From Macrotis lagotis (lineage: Eukaryota > Chordata > Mammalia > Peramelemorphia > Peramelidae), in the NCBI RefSeq assembly GCF_037893015.1, contig NC_133658.1, positions 290,165,719 through 290,229,718 on the forward strand: 64,000 nucleotides of DNA. Direction: 5' to 3'. The notes beneath the pieces were generated by a model. That model was not told the origin of the DNA. It ran no database searches and saw only the letters and a program-made list of their open reading frames with translations. This document shows, piece by piece, positions 1 to 11,606 of this stretch; the first letter of the stretch is position 1, and each line of letters opens with the position of its first letter. Both the position numbers and the translations under genes were made by a program.

Positions 1-165
1 CCCCTTGTGGGAAGGGCAGAGGGAGAGGCAGGACCAAAGGCTAGGTTTATCCCAGCATAGAAATCGGGAGCGGAGCTGGGGAAAAAGAGGCTGCTTTTGA
101 AACCGGTTACAAGTCTGCACTCCTCCAGTGGAGTGGAGGGCATGAGGACGTGGGATTCAGACCCA

Positions 166-167
<2 letters not shown>

Positions 168-222
<55 letters not shown>

Positions 223-230
223 ACACTCTC
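168..230. repeat. (CA)n microsatellite
   Basis: An almost pure AC run of about 60 bases with one interruption near its right end. The short ORF reading His-Thr repeats through it is an artefact. Confidence 0.95.
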
Positions 231-1375
231 TTTCTGGGCTGGTTGCTGCCTCTGGTTAGTAGGCATCGGATGCCAGGAGGCTGATACCATTATCTAGCCA
301 AAATATTTCTGACCTCGGGACTGGACAAGGCAAGACAGGGTCTCGTCCTCCCGTTTTTCCTCTTCCCAGTTCGCTTCCCAGTCTTGAGGAACTGGGAGCT
401 GGGTGCTTCATGATTTTAGCTAGGAAATCCCCCAACCTCAGTTTCCCGACCTGATGTAGACCATATTCTTTGTCCCCAATTCCTCAGGTCCCCAGTCAGG
501 GTCCAGTTCTCTCAGTGCTTCTCCCTGGGATCGCCGGGGTATGCTCCTCTTTTGAACTCGGATCGGGTAGTTCGAATAAAGCGGGCCTCCAGGATCCGAA
601 CCCGCGGGGAAACGAAATTCAGACCTGGGGTCAGTGTGCGGAGCTGCATGGCCGTCGGGGGGCCCTTTGAGTGAGACGGGGGCCCAAGGGCTATAGGGAT
701 GGGGCAAGAAGGAAACTGTGGACGTTGGTGCCCCAGATCTCACCTGCTTGGGATACTTATCACCGAGTGAGCCCACTTCCCGAGTTTTGTCGAGGGTGTC
801 ACACACTTAATCCGGGATGTTTCTTCAGACTCCTCCACCGGATCCAGGCTGCACGGTCCAGCCTCTGTCCCCTTTTCCTTCCCGGGAGCGGGTTTGGTCA
901 GAGTCCAACCGAAACAGAACCTGACAAAGCTGGTCTCGCTTCCATATCTTCCTCCCTGTCACAGGTCCAGACTGTCAACCTAAGGGATAAGATCTCGAGG
1001 AAAGGCGTTTTCAGGTGCGATCTCGGGGGACCTCGGGGTTCTCCAAAAAGACAAGTAAGCGGAATTATAACTCTCTCCAAACCCCAAATCAAAGCTTTAA
1101 AAAGCACCTGCACAGCCTGGTAGGCTAGGTTCCCAGTTCCAATAGCCTAGCGAAAACCCCCGTCTGTCTTTGGCTCTCAGCCTAAGGCCTTATCCTAGTC
1201 CCAAATCTCCTTGCTTAGGAGGCCAAGGGAAGCCTCCCAGTTCAGGTGCTCTAGGACCAGCGTGTCCAAATGGAGTTTTCTCGCCGGCTATTTCTGCCTC
1301 ACTCCCTCTTCTTTTTGGTCTGTTTCTGTTTCTCTAACTCATTACCCCTCACTCTAGTCTCCAACTCCTATACCT
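231..1375. other. Single-copy intergenic sequence, nothing recognised
   Basis: Moderately GC-rich, non-repetitive DNA with scattered CpG. Open frames exist on both strands (for example a 150-codon frame at 671-1123 on +), but none resembles a known protein and they overlap antisense frames of similar length, so I do not call a gene. PRDM12 lies nearby in human; this may be its flank. Confidence 0.5.
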
Positions 1376-1575
1376 CCTATTTTTTCTCATTCGCTTTTTT
1401 GCTCTGTCTCTTTTTTTCTTTCCTTTTTTCCCCTTTCTCTCTCCTTTCACTCTCTCTGGTTCTCTATCCACTCTTTTTTTCCTCCTCCTCTTCCTTCTTC
1501 TTCTTCTTCTTCCTTCTTCCTTTTTCCTTCTTCTTCTTCTTCTTCTTCTTCTTCTTCTCTCTGTCTCTGTCTCTG

Positions 1576-1660
<85 letters not shown>
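1376..1660. repeat. Compound polypyrimidine microsatellite: T/C, (CTT)n, (CTCTGT)n, (CT)n, (CA)n
   Basis: One continuous pyrimidine-only tract of roughly 240 bases, with CTT triplets about 1,490-1,560, CTCTGT hexamers about 1,560-1,598 and CT to 1,622, ending in a (CA)n run. Long frames on both strands here encode only low-complexity peptides. Confidence 0.95.
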
Positions 1661-3224
1661 GGAGGCTCTGAGAGAGTAAAACAAGAACTCCAACCACAAT
1701 ATATATCCCCGTAGCTAGTCACCACTGGCAGCCAAGGACTTTTTTTTCCCACGAGGAAAGGGTCCCTCTGTCCTGGAAATAGGAGAAAGAGACTTTGCCG
1801 CTTTTGAACAGCAAACCTAGAGCCAAACAGCCTTTTCACCATCTCGTCTCTCTTTATCCAAGAACCGGATAAACTCTTAGTTATCTCCCTCCCTCCCATC
1901 CCCATTAGATTTGGCCACATCCTCAAGGGTCCAGCTAACAGGTGGTCTTGAGCATCACTACAAACCTATTCTATAGAAATCCACCAGGCCAGCGGCCCAA
2001 GGACTCCAGATGCTCCAAACGCCTTAAGCCTGAGGCTTCTAGACACTCCGAGTCTTGGGAAGTCCGGAAGCCTGTCCCATTGGCTTTCCTAGTTTGGGGA
2101 CTTTTGGATCCCAGATAGAAATGAACTAGGAGAAAGAAGGGAGGACAGATCTAAAGGGCATGTACAAGTTTAAGGACTTTGGGTCACCAAGCAGTTTCCT
2201 TTCTGCTGGTACAAGGAAGTATAGCAAGGTGAAGATTTTGTCCTTCAGGATACTTCCCCAAATGGAACTTAAAGCGAACGAAGCAAACCATGCTCCCATG
2301 GACTCGGTGTCTAGTTATTTCTGAATACTCATCTTCAAGTCAGAGACCTCTGATCAAAAAACAAACAGACCAACAACAATAAAAATTAGACCAGTTCGGA
2401 AAGTTCTTTGATTAGTATTTGCCCTTAAAGTAATGACTATTCTTGTTCAAAACAGAATCAGGAGACCCTATCATCTTCTACAGTCATCTTCAAACTCCAA
2501 TCAATAACCTCATTCCATTGAGAGTATTTGTTGACTCCAGCTGGGACATGCCTTAATACATTGAGGAGCAGGAGGGATGGGATGGAGGAGCGGGTTAAGT
2601 TCTGTCCCACGAACACCAACATCACTCTCTCAACCAAGTTATTGTCATCATTGAAAGAACATGTAGTTATCATCCATCCAGTGCCATCCACCTTCCTCCT
2701 CTCAGCACTAGGGTTAAGGAACCTTTGCTTTCCCAGATTGGAAGACTCATACACGACGTGGGTGGTGGCTATCCCTGTTACTCCCACTGGTTTCTTAAGA
2801 ATGATTTTGTTTTGAAAATATAGAGCCCATCACCGTCCTCGGAAAGAACGCTTTGTGATAATAGTCCCAAACTTTCCTGAAAAGAAGACAATGGATAAAT
2901 TGTCTGCCTCGTCGGAAGCAGGCAAGGGAAAAATTCGCCACCGGGAAAGTCTCGGTCCAGATCTCTCCATAGAGTATACCTATTTGCTCACATCTTAGTA
3001 AATCGGCGTGCGGCTCTAAGTACACACAGCCACGCCCTTGCTAGGTTCCTAAACCTTCAGACTTCTCCCGCAGTCAGTCACGCGATCAGGGAAAAGAGGC
3101 AGAAACCGGGAATGATAGTGAAGGAGAAATTACAGAGACCATCTATTCCCATGCTGCCGATTCAAGGCAAAGAGCTTGTGAGTCTGCCTTTCTCAGTACC
3201 AGCAACATCAAGTTATATTTTGCC
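1661..3224. other. Single-copy intergenic sequence, nothing recognised
   Basis: No interspersed repeat or known coding sequence is visible. There are weak frames at 2458-2787 (-) and 2528-2815 (+) without recognisable motifs. Confidence 0.45.
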
Positions 3225-3242
3225 CTCTCTCTCTCTCTCTCT
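3225..3242. repeat. Short (CT)n microsatellite
   Basis: A pure CT run of about 18 bases. Confidence 0.9.
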
Positions 3243-3689
3243 TTCATCCATCTCTTCCAGAGATGGAAGAATTTAGGGCCTGAAAAAGTATGCGAAACCC
3301 TTTTCCTCTTAGAGAAGTTATGGGGGTGGTAGTGGTAATGTCCTTCAGCAGGTAGGAAGGTTAGAATATTATCAGGTAATATAAACTACGATGCTTGGGA
3401 GATTACAGAGTTAGACCCTTGACTGTGTCTCTGTAGTAAAACTCGCACATTATCAGATTCCAGTCTGTAGCCCCGAGACAATTTGAAACACACTTGCGGA
3501 TGAAAAGGAAGAAAGATACTTGGTTTCTTTGTATGGGGTGGATGGAACGGAGCTGGGAGTAACTCCCCTTTGTGTCCTCCTGTGGTAGCTATTTGATCCC
3601 TCTGCAGCACCCACAGGGACTAGGACCTTGGTCGAGAAAAAAGGGAGGTCGGAAAAGAGATGGTGGCAAGTTAGGGGCAACGGAACCGA

Positions 3690-4280
3690 TGGCTCCTAAT
3701 TTTTAGAGGAAATCAATTTAACATTCATGGCTTTTAAATAGGAAACTTCTCCCCTTTGCTGGGACATTGTTGTGAGTTGTCTTTGGAGTGAGATGGGGGG
3801 GGGGGGGGAACAGACCATGGGTTGGCTTGTATTGCCATCTGCATATTTCCAAAGTCTCCTCTCTGCCCATCCCCAGAGCACTTTAATATTCATGGGTGTT
3901 AATAGAGAGGCCCTTAGTATATTGGGCTATTGTGGGGAAGTGTTCGTATTGCTCTTCCTCTGAATAGCCCCAGTTCCCCTTTCTTTGGAGATGTTTTCCA
4001 AGGTTGATGGGCCAGGAGTGAATAGTGACTTTTTTCCCCCTCCCTCCTCAGCCCCCCTTCCAGAGAGAACATCTTTATCCCAGCCGCAGCCTCTCTGGTT
4101 CCCCATTCACGGCGCTCTGGAGCGCTGGCAGGCCAGAGAAAAGTGGAACGAATCAATCTTTCACGCTCCTTTTGAGGTCAATTTGACACCCAGGGGCTCC
4201 GCTTTTCTTCCCGGAGCCCGCGAGGGGATGGCCGGCTCCGGACAACGTCGGGGCCCGAGGAGGGGAGACTAGGGGCGGCC
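3690..4280. promoter_or_regulatory. Candidate conserved noncoding block in FUBP3-PRDM12 interval
   Basis: Repeat-free DNA with clusters resembling developmental factor sites, such as TTTAATATTCATGG and GAAATCAATTTAAC, and an 11-base near-palindrome GTCAATTTGAC at about 4,179-4,189. No coding potential is recognised. The call is by appearance only. Confidence 0.3.
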
Positions 4281-5325
4281 TAGGGGCCGGGGGAAGAAAA
4301 GATAGCGGGAATGGGGACAGAGGAAGGCTCAAGCTGACTGATACTGCAAGAAAGGGGATTTGAGCCCAACAGCTGCTTTGGGGAAGGCGGGGGTGTGGTG
4401 GTAGGGGGAGTTGAAAAGGGGGGTGCGCCCCTGTCAGAACTCGTCTCCCTCTGGATGAATAGGATTTGGAAAGACCTCAGATTGATTTATATTTATGGGT
4501 GCCGAACATTTATTGCTGACCGAGAGCGAGAAGATCTAGGGGGGGGGGGGCTGGGAAAGGGTATGGGGGGGGGGCCCAAAAGAAGAATCAGACTGTCAGG
4601 GCTAATCTCCAAGAATCCCTCTCCGAAATGAAGTGGGAGTTAGGGAGCCCGACCTGGAGAACTGGCTAAGGCGGGACTCGTCACTTTCACATTAGACCCT
4701 TCGGGGTGTGAGATTTAAGGAGGCTGAGGGCATATGGGAAATTTCCAGTTGAGATAAAGATTCTGACTTTTCCTTCTTTTCATTTCGGCACCTCTTCTCA
4801 GCTGCGGGGTTGGACTCAACGATTTCCGAATGCGGGGTTGTAGGCTCGGGAGTCGGACAGAGGATATTTTCACTCCTTCCCGGGAACCCGGGTGAACTTC
4901 CCTCACCTAGTTCCCTTTTTTTCCTCCGGACTCCGACCCCGGACCCCAGTATTCGTTTGTACTATATCCTTGATCAATTTTCTAACAGTTGCCCCTGTAG
5001 ATAGGATTTGCCTGGCAGCACCTCTGGGAGAGTCGGACAGGGAGGAACTGTGGGGTCGGGATCTAAGAAAACACAATCATTTGTCTATGTTTATCTCAGG
5101 GCATCGAAGTCGAGGAGAGCTAGGTTTAATGTGGGAGGCTACCGTGTGGATCGAGATTTGGAGGGAATCTGCTCCTGTGAAACAAGGTGGGGGCTGGATC
5201 TTGGGGACTGGATCTCCTTTGATCCCTGAGAATCTCTTTTTCTCTGTCAAGCAAGTCGAAGTTCAGGCCAGGAGGGAGGTACTGACCGTGGTTCAACCCT
5301 TATTAGGAGGCGATTAAATTAGTCA
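4281..5325. other. Single-copy intergenic sequence with G-runs
   Basis: Contains poly-G runs near 4,540 and 4,566 and otherwise non-repetitive DNA. I recognise no gene or repeat. Confidence 0.4.
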
Positions 5326-5445
5326 ACTAGAATTTATTAAATGCTTTCTATGAATTAAGTATTGTGAATATAAAGCAGTAAATTAAAACAATCGCTGCCC
5401 TCAAGGAGCTTACATTCTAAAGAGGCAGAAATAAATAGATACATG

Positions 5446-5450
<5 letters not shown>
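5326..5450 (-). mobile_element. L2 LINE 3' end fragment
   Basis: Reads as the reverse complement of the L2 3' terminus: AATTTATTAAATGCTTTC, then CCCTCAAGGAGCTTACATTC. The target side runs into an (AT)n array. Old and diverged. Confidence 0.75.

Positions 5451-5490
<40 letters not shown>
5450..5490. repeat. (AT)n microsatellite
   Basis: About 40 bases of AT/TA dinucleotide repeat directly after the L2 fragment. Confidence 0.95.
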
Positions 5491-5495
<5 letters not shown>

Positions 5496-6294
5496 AGATG
5501 AAAAGTAATATTAGAGGGAAGGGACTGGTTTCTAGGGGGTAAAAGAAAGGTCTCTCGTGCCCCTACCCCCCACCTCAAGATGCTGGGAAATCGATGTCGA
5601 AGCTGCCAGACCAGTCAAGAACAGAATGGGGTCCATTGTCAGAAAGAGAAATACATTTTTCTGGAGCTAGTGAAGGCCCGCCTTTCTTTTGAACTTTAGA
5701 ATAAAGTCTCTTACTCTCACCCCATGGAGGGAGTAGATTTCCTTTCCATCTCCTCACCCCTCCTCCCTCCCTCCCCTCCCATCTCCTTAAACATCTGCTT
5801 GGGGAAAATCTACCCTAGAGGGCAGATCTGTTGTTCCCTTTAAACCCCTCGAACTCATTAAAAAGATATTAGGAGACTTGAGAAAGTCCATCCCAGGTAT
5901 TGATCAGTGGGGCTGATCCGGAGGGGGTGGGGTGGGGGCAGTGGAGATCATTACGGGGAAAAAGAAGGAAAAAAGAAAGAATGTGGCTTTGGCTTGGCTC
6001 TGGGCAGAGTAGAAGGCTGGAGCTCTTGGCTTCCCCTTTCAGTTTAGACATAGTAAAGAAGAGGACGGACCTGCCTCTTTGTGTGTTTTAATTTCATCTT
6101 AATACTTTGCTCGGATGAAGTCGCTGCCCTTACCCTGCCTTCACTCTCTCGCGTCTTTCCCCGGCTTCACTCCCGAATCAGCTAATTTTGTTAAAAGATT
6201 GGGTTTCGGGGCTTAGGTAGGGAGAGAATGAATTTTTATTCCATTCTCACCTGAAATCTTTATCTCACAGAGTCATAAGATGTAAGAGGAACGG
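5491..6294. other. Single-copy intergenic sequence, nothing recognised
   Basis: Non-repetitive. It includes a 6-base inverted repeat GATCAG-TGGGG-CTGATC near 5,901-5,917 and a homeobox-like stretch near 6,180 (CAGCTAATTTTG). No gene is recognised. Confidence 0.35.
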
Positions 6295-6299
6295 ATGTT

Positions 6300-6589
6300 T
6301 CTTGTCTGTCTGCGGGTCTGTCTCCGTTCCCTCTTCTCTCTTCTTTTTTTCCTATTTTCCCCCTTCTACTCTCTCTCTCTGTCTCCTTTTGGTCCTCTTC
6401 TCTTTCTCTCCTTCCCCTTTCTCCTATTTTATTCATGCCCTGTCTCCTCTATCTCTTCTCCCTTTTCTTTCTGTTTTTCTCTCTTCTGTCTTTGCTCTGT
6501 CTCCCTCTCACTCCCCCCACCCCCAAGTCTTTTCAAAGGAGAGGCTACAAGTGAAAAGGAAGCACGTTCCCTCTCTTGCACAGGCACAC

Positions 6590-6654
<65 letters not shown>
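6300..6654. repeat. Polypyrimidine tract ending in long (CT)n
   Basis: A T/C-rich strand from about 6,300 to 6,540, then after a short unique stretch a pure CT run of about 58 bases (6,595-6,652). Frames through it are low-complexity artefacts. Confidence 0.9.
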
Positions 6655-6655
<1 letters not shown>

Positions 6656-6659
6656 GGAC

Positions 6660-7600
6660 AGAAGGGAAGAGCGCCCTCCCATCCCTTCTAGCCCCGGTTT
6701 AGGGGCGTCATTGAGGACCGGCAGGCGAAGGGCGCCCCAGTTCTCCCGCCCCACAACGTGCAGGGTTAGAATGGCTTTTCTCCGCGCTCGGACAAAGAGC
6801 TGAGGCGCTGCAGGAGGCTGGGGACGGGGGACCGAGAGGGGGGGGGGGGGGAGGCCCGAAGGGAGCGCGGGTGCTCGGACCCTCGCACAAAAGAAATCCG
6901 CCAATGTTTCAATAGCTCTAACTCAATGAGGGGGACTTTTCTTTCCTCTCTCCCCTATGTTTTCTCCCTCACCACCCCATCTTATGCTGTCAGCCCCCCC
7001 GCCCCCCCCCCCCCCCCCCCCCCGCACCCAGGCGGGAAGGAAAAGCAGGAGCTGGAGAAGAAAGAGCGCAACCCCAGAGCGGTGAAAGCGAGGACTGCCG
7101 GCTGAAAGGCGTCGCGGCTTTAATGGGGAGGTGGGGGGGGGTGTTTGTTGGGATCAAATTTAATTAGCAAAGGACAGCCCTTGAAAGACAAAGGGCGCTC
7201 AATACGGATCCGATCTGAAGCTCGTTTGGAAACTCGGGCTCCGGGAAAAGTCAAAACAGAAAAGGCGCCGAGAGAAAGGCTTGGGGAGGCCGGCGCCGTC
7301 GGGGGCCAGGCAGGTGACTGGCTGGCACGCGTGGGGCCCCCGGAGTGCAAGCCAATGGGGTGGCGCTGCGCGCGCAACGCCCGGCCACTGTGTCCTGAGA
7401 CCGACCGGAGAGCCAGCTGGGGACAATGGGAGTGCCCGCCCGAAGATGAAGGGGAGGGGGCTTGGGGGCAGCCCCTTCGGGACCAGAGCTGCTCCCTGCT
7501 GCTACAAAGCCTTGTTCTAGGGTGGCAAGTTGGGCCCACTCCACGCTGCTGGAGGGATTGGGGGGGGCGCGGCAAGCTGATGGTGGAAAGGACACTCCAG
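6660..7600. promoter_or_regulatory. CpG island without recognised gene
   Basis: CpG density is far above the rest of the window: by hand about 35 CpG between 7,020 and 7,450, including GCGCTGCGCGCGCAACG. The island is broken by a poly-G run (about 6,838-6,851) and a poly-C run (about 6,997-7,023). Frames such as 7145-7618 (+) are open because of GC content and match no family I know. In vertebrates such islands usually mark promoters or Polycomb-regulated developmental loci; with PRDM12 expected to the left, either is plausible. Direction cannot be assigned. Confidence 0.6.
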
Positions 7601-7619
7601 CCAGCAGATCCCAGGTAGC

Positions 7620-8335
7620 CAGGTCCTGGAGGTGGGATGTCATAGGGGAAACGCCGAAACTTCCTTCTATATACCTCCCAGGCACCTACCCCCAGATTCC
7701 CACTTTGATTAGTGAGAAGGCAAGAAAGGCTAGAGAGAAAGAAACAGTACACTCATGACACATTTGAGAGGGACTGGAACACATAGAGAGACTGAGGCAA
7801 GCAGAGACAGAGGCAGAGAAAGAGTTGGAAAGCTAGAAACAGAGAAACAAAGATGACAGAGACACGGATTCTGAGGTAGAGACAGAAATGGAAAGAGGCA
7901 AAATCGAACTGAACTAAAAGAACAGAGATAAGATTGCTAAAATGAGCTAGAGAGAGGGTTAAGAAGAATACTCAGGTGGTACACAGTGATCTGAAGAGCT
8001 GGGGAGATGAATAGAAACAGGCAAAAACACTAAACAAATCTTAATCCTCTCCAAACAGCCCCTTCACCATCCCTTTGGGGAAGTTGCTTCATTGAAGGTC
8101 TAGTCTCCCAACAAAGTAGGCACCTGAGAGTCCATAGAGAAAGGAAGAGGAGACATGGTTGGAACCCTAGGTGACACCTAACACTGTATGAGGACACAGG
8201 GATGGTACTTTTAAAATGTTAATGTTGTTCAAGGGAAAAAGAAAACATAATAATCTGCTCTGCCTCCTTACCCCTCCTTGGAGGTGTCCTCAGGGAAGAA
8301 AGTTCAGATGAAATGGAAAGGATTAGGATTAAGTA
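7620..8335. other. Purine-rich intergenic sequence
   Basis: Begins with GA-rich degenerate repeats (about 7,725-7,960) and continues as unremarkable unique DNA. No gene or named repeat is seen. Confidence 0.4.
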
Positions 8336-8339
8336 TAGA

Positions 8340-9695
8340 ACTCAAAACCTGTCCAAAAAGGTCAAGAGCTGTTTTTGTTCTTTCTCTAATTTTTTTAGTT
8401 GCATATTTAGTTCATTGATTTTCTCTTTCTCTAATTTATTCATGTAAACATTTAAAGATATAATATATCCTCTGACAGCTGCTTTGAGTGAATCCCATAG
8501 GTTTTGGTATGTTGTTTCATTATTGTCATTATCTAGGATGAAATAATTAATTCTTTCTATAATTTGTTGTTTGATCCACTCATTCTTTAAAATGAGGTTA
8601 TTGTTTCCAATTAGTTCTGGGTCTATATCTCCCTGGCCCAATATTACATATGATTTTTATTGTATTGTGATCTGAAAAAGATGTATTCACTATTTCTGCC
8701 TTTCTGCAGTTGATCATTAGGTTTTTATGCCCTAGTACATGGTCAATTTTTGTATAAGTACTATGTACTGCAGAGAAAAAGGTATATTCCTTTCCATCCC
8801 CATTCAATTTCTTCCATAAGTCTATCATAGCTAGGTTTTCTAACAATCTATTTACCTCCTTAACTTCTTTCTTGTTTATTTTTTGATTTGATTTATCTAG
8901 ATCTGAGAGCAGGAGGTTGAGGTCTCCCACTAGTAGAGTTTTTGTTGTCTATGTCTTCCTGTAGTTCTCTCAGCTTCTCCTCTAAGAATTTGGATGCTAT
9001 CGCATTGGGTGCATACATATTCAGTATTGAAATCACTTTATTCTATGGTACCTTTTAGGAGGATATAGTTTCCTTCCTTATCTCTTTTAACACTATTTTT
9101 GCAGCTGCTTTGTCTGAGATAAGGATTGCTACCCCTGCTCTTTTCACTTCAGCTAAAGTAAAATATATTTTGCTCCAACCTTTTACCTTTACTCTATATG
9201 TATCTCTTTGCTTCAAATGAGTTTCTTGTAAGCAGTATATTGTAGGATTCTGGTTTTCAATTCACTCTGCTATTTGCTTACGTTTTAAGGGAGAGTTCAT
9301 CCTATTCACATTCAAAGTTATAATTACTAACTTTATTGCCCTCCATGCTATCTTCCCTCTGTATTTTCCCCCTTAACCCAGCTTTATCCATATTCCCCAG
9401 TATTTTGTTTCTGAATACCACCCCCCTTCAGTGTGTTTGTCCTCCTATATCCACCCCTCCCCTTTCTTTCCCTTTTCCCTTTTTCCTTTCCTCCCTTCTG
9501 TTATCTTTTTCTCCCCCTCCCTTTCTCCACCCCCTCCCCCTTTCCCCTTTTAATACTTGAATGATAAGATGTTGTTTTTAAGTTAACTGAATATGTGTGT
9601 AAATGAACTTTAAGCCATGTCTAATGAGAAGAAAATTCAGGTGTTTCTCATAACTGTGCCTGTCTTCTCTCCACCATCTTGGCCGCAAGTCCTCT
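8340..9695 (-). mobile_element. L1 LINE fragment: 5'-end-like sequence plus ORF2 endonuclease region, no ORF1
   Basis: On the minus strand this encodes recognisable L1 ORF2 N-terminal (apurinic endonuclease) pieces: RAGVAILISDKAA near 9,120, then GDLNLLLSDLDKS, EYTFFSAVHSTYTKIDHVLG and SFSDHNTIK (8,598-8,930), then YQNLWDSLKAAVRGYI (8,342-8,641). Upstream of ORF2 is a G-rich stretch typical of the L1 inter-ORF region, and the far 5' end (9,671-9,694) reads GCGGCCAAGATGGTGGAG, like a marsupial L1 5' UTR start. ORF1 is absent. There are several stops and frameshifts. The 3' side stops inside ORF2 without an A-tail. Confidence 0.85.
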
Positions 9696-9769
9696 AAACA
9701 AACCTATTCTTAACAAATATTATCCTGCCTTTTCTTTTTCTACAATAAAACTAAACTAGTAATGTCAGC

Positions 9770-10020
9770 TAGTTTTTATGTAATTTTAAGTTTTCAAATT
9801 TTAATGTTTGCAAAGAGATTTACAGATTTTTATCTCATTTTGTCTTTGCAACAACCCTGGGAGGTAGGTGTTTATTACCAATCCTATTGTAAAATAAAGA
9901 AACTGAGGGGCTAGTATTTTTTTAAGAGGGCCTAGTGTTTGAGGCAAACTTTGAACTCATATCTTTCTGACTTCAAATCCCATGTCTATCTATTTTGATA
10001 GATCTAACTCATCAGATCCA
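9770..10020 (-). mobile_element. MIR/CORE-SINE
   Basis: Reverse-complement MIR signature: CAACAACCCTGGGAGGTAGG, then AATAAAGAAACTGAGG and GAACTCATATCTTTCTGACT. Confidence 0.75.
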
Positions 10021-10069
10021 AGAGAGCTTTGTGAGACTTTCTTTCCAAAGGAAGAGTTTATTCATAAAT

Positions 10070-10815
10070 AATAAAAAGGATATAAGGAATATTTTCTACT
10101 ACTTTCTCTGCATTTATACACAGCTGCTGACCTGGTCATCACCTGGCAAATTGCCATAGCCTTCTGACTCATTTTACTGCCTCAAGTCCCCCCCTGTTCT
10201 AGTTCATCCTCCACTTAACTGCCAAAGTGATCTTCCTAAAAGTATAGGTCTGACCATTTCACTCGTTAAAAAAAGAAATGACACAAAGAGCCAGATATCT
10301 AATGACTCCAGGATCAAATATAAAATCCTCTTTTAAGGCCCTTCATACTTTTCTTATGTTTTCAATCTTCTTATACTTTACTCCCTTCCACATACTCTAT
10401 GATCCAGTGCCACTGGTGTTCTTGCAGTTGCTCACGCAAGATACTCCATCATCTGATCTTTGCCTTTTTCCTAGGTCTAGAAATCTCCCTGACCTCTGCC
10501 TAATGACTTCCCTGGCTTCCTACAAAACATCTCAAATTTTGCCTTCTACAGGAGTCATTTTCTTATTCTCATACCTTCTGAATAACAAGTTAAGAATTCC
10601 TGAATATATACATATATTTTATATTTTATATATACAGTATTGTGAATATTCATATATACATATATATATCATATGTATAAACTTTTGCATGCCTTCTCCC
10701 CCATTAGGATGTGAATGCCTTGAGAAGAGGATTGTGTTTTTGTCTTTCTTTATATCATTGATGCACCCCTTACATTATAAATGCTTAAATAAATGCTTTT
10801 TGATTGACTGACTGA
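10070..10815 (+). mobile_element. L2 LINE 3' region
   Basis: Matches the L2 3' end in sense: CTGCCAAAGTGATCTTCCTA, GGATCAAATATAAAATCCTC, AAGGCCCTTCATAC, and the terminus ATAAATGCTTAAATAAATGC followed by TTGACTGACTGA. An (AT)-rich microsatellite interrupts it near 10,600-10,680. The 177-codon open frame at 10278-10811 is this fossil, not a gene. Confidence 0.8.
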
Positions 10816-11139
10816 TGTTACCCCTCCTGATATATTTCCATTGAGCATTAAATACAACCTGGCCTCACTCAGGGTGTGGTTCATAACAGACCACGAATAC
10901 TTCCTACAAAGGTTCAAAACACTCCGATCCTTTAGAGAATTGAAAAACTGATTCAGTGTTCTGTGATTTCTGTTTAATTGGGACATTGTGGTTTTTTTCC
11001 CCCTTAGTGGTTGTAAAGGAGAAAACATCCAATATAAACCCAGAATTCAATCTGTGAAAAAGTTCTCCTCCAAGTTACAGCAACAATCCTTTGAGAAGAC
11101 TTTTTTAAAAAAAGGTAGTTCAAAGTTAGATGATAAACA

Positions 11140-11420
11140 AAGGCATACTTTTTGAGATTTTTACATTTTTCCAATTACATGTTATTTAACACTAATTTTT
11201 TTAAATTTTGAGTTCTAAATTCTCTTCCTCCCTCTTCTCTGCCCCCATCTTGAGAAAGGAAGCAATATGATATAGATTATATATGTACAGTTATACAAAG
11301 CATCTCTCCATATTAACTCTTTTGTGAAAGAAAACAAACTAAAAAATTAAAAAGCTCTAAAAAAGTTTGCTTCAAGCTGCAACCAGACTCCATCAGCTCT
11401 TTCTTTGGCATTTTTTTCAT
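11140..11420 (-). mobile_element. L1 LINE 3' end
   Basis: Antisense copy of the older marsupial L1 3' UTR: CCAATTACATGTTATTTAAC, TGAGTTCTAAATTCTC, GCAATATGATATAGATTATA, then CCAGACTCCATCAGCTC. 5'-truncated. Confidence 0.75.
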
Positions 11421-11606
11421 CATAAATCATCAAGGTATAAAATTTGGGAAATTAATGAACATATACAAAATAAAATCAGTGGCCAAGAATAGGGAAAGGA
11501 ATATTGAGATGAAAAAGTAAGATAGTATTTATTTAAAACAAATTAACATAGTATTTCTGCTGTTCCAGTATAAAGGCAATAAGGATTTTCATGGACAGCA
11601 TAATAA

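Noticed and set aside
671-1123. 150-codon open frame on + in GC-rich DNA
   Set aside because: No domain or family resemblance; overlapping antisense frames of similar length and no splice or codon signal.
1270-1926. Long frames encoding Ser/Leu, Arg/Glu or Cys/Val repeats
   Set aside because: Translations of a compound microsatellite.
6295-6904. Frames rich in Ser-Leu or Arg-Glu
   Set aside because: Translations of the polypyrimidine and (CT)n tracts.
7145-7618. 157-codon open frame in the CpG island
   Set aside because: Open frames occur in several registers here because GC-rich sequence has few stops; the translation resembles nothing known and is not PRDM12.
10278-10811. 177-codon open frame on +
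   Set aside because: Lies wholly in an L2 3' region, which is noncoding in L2.
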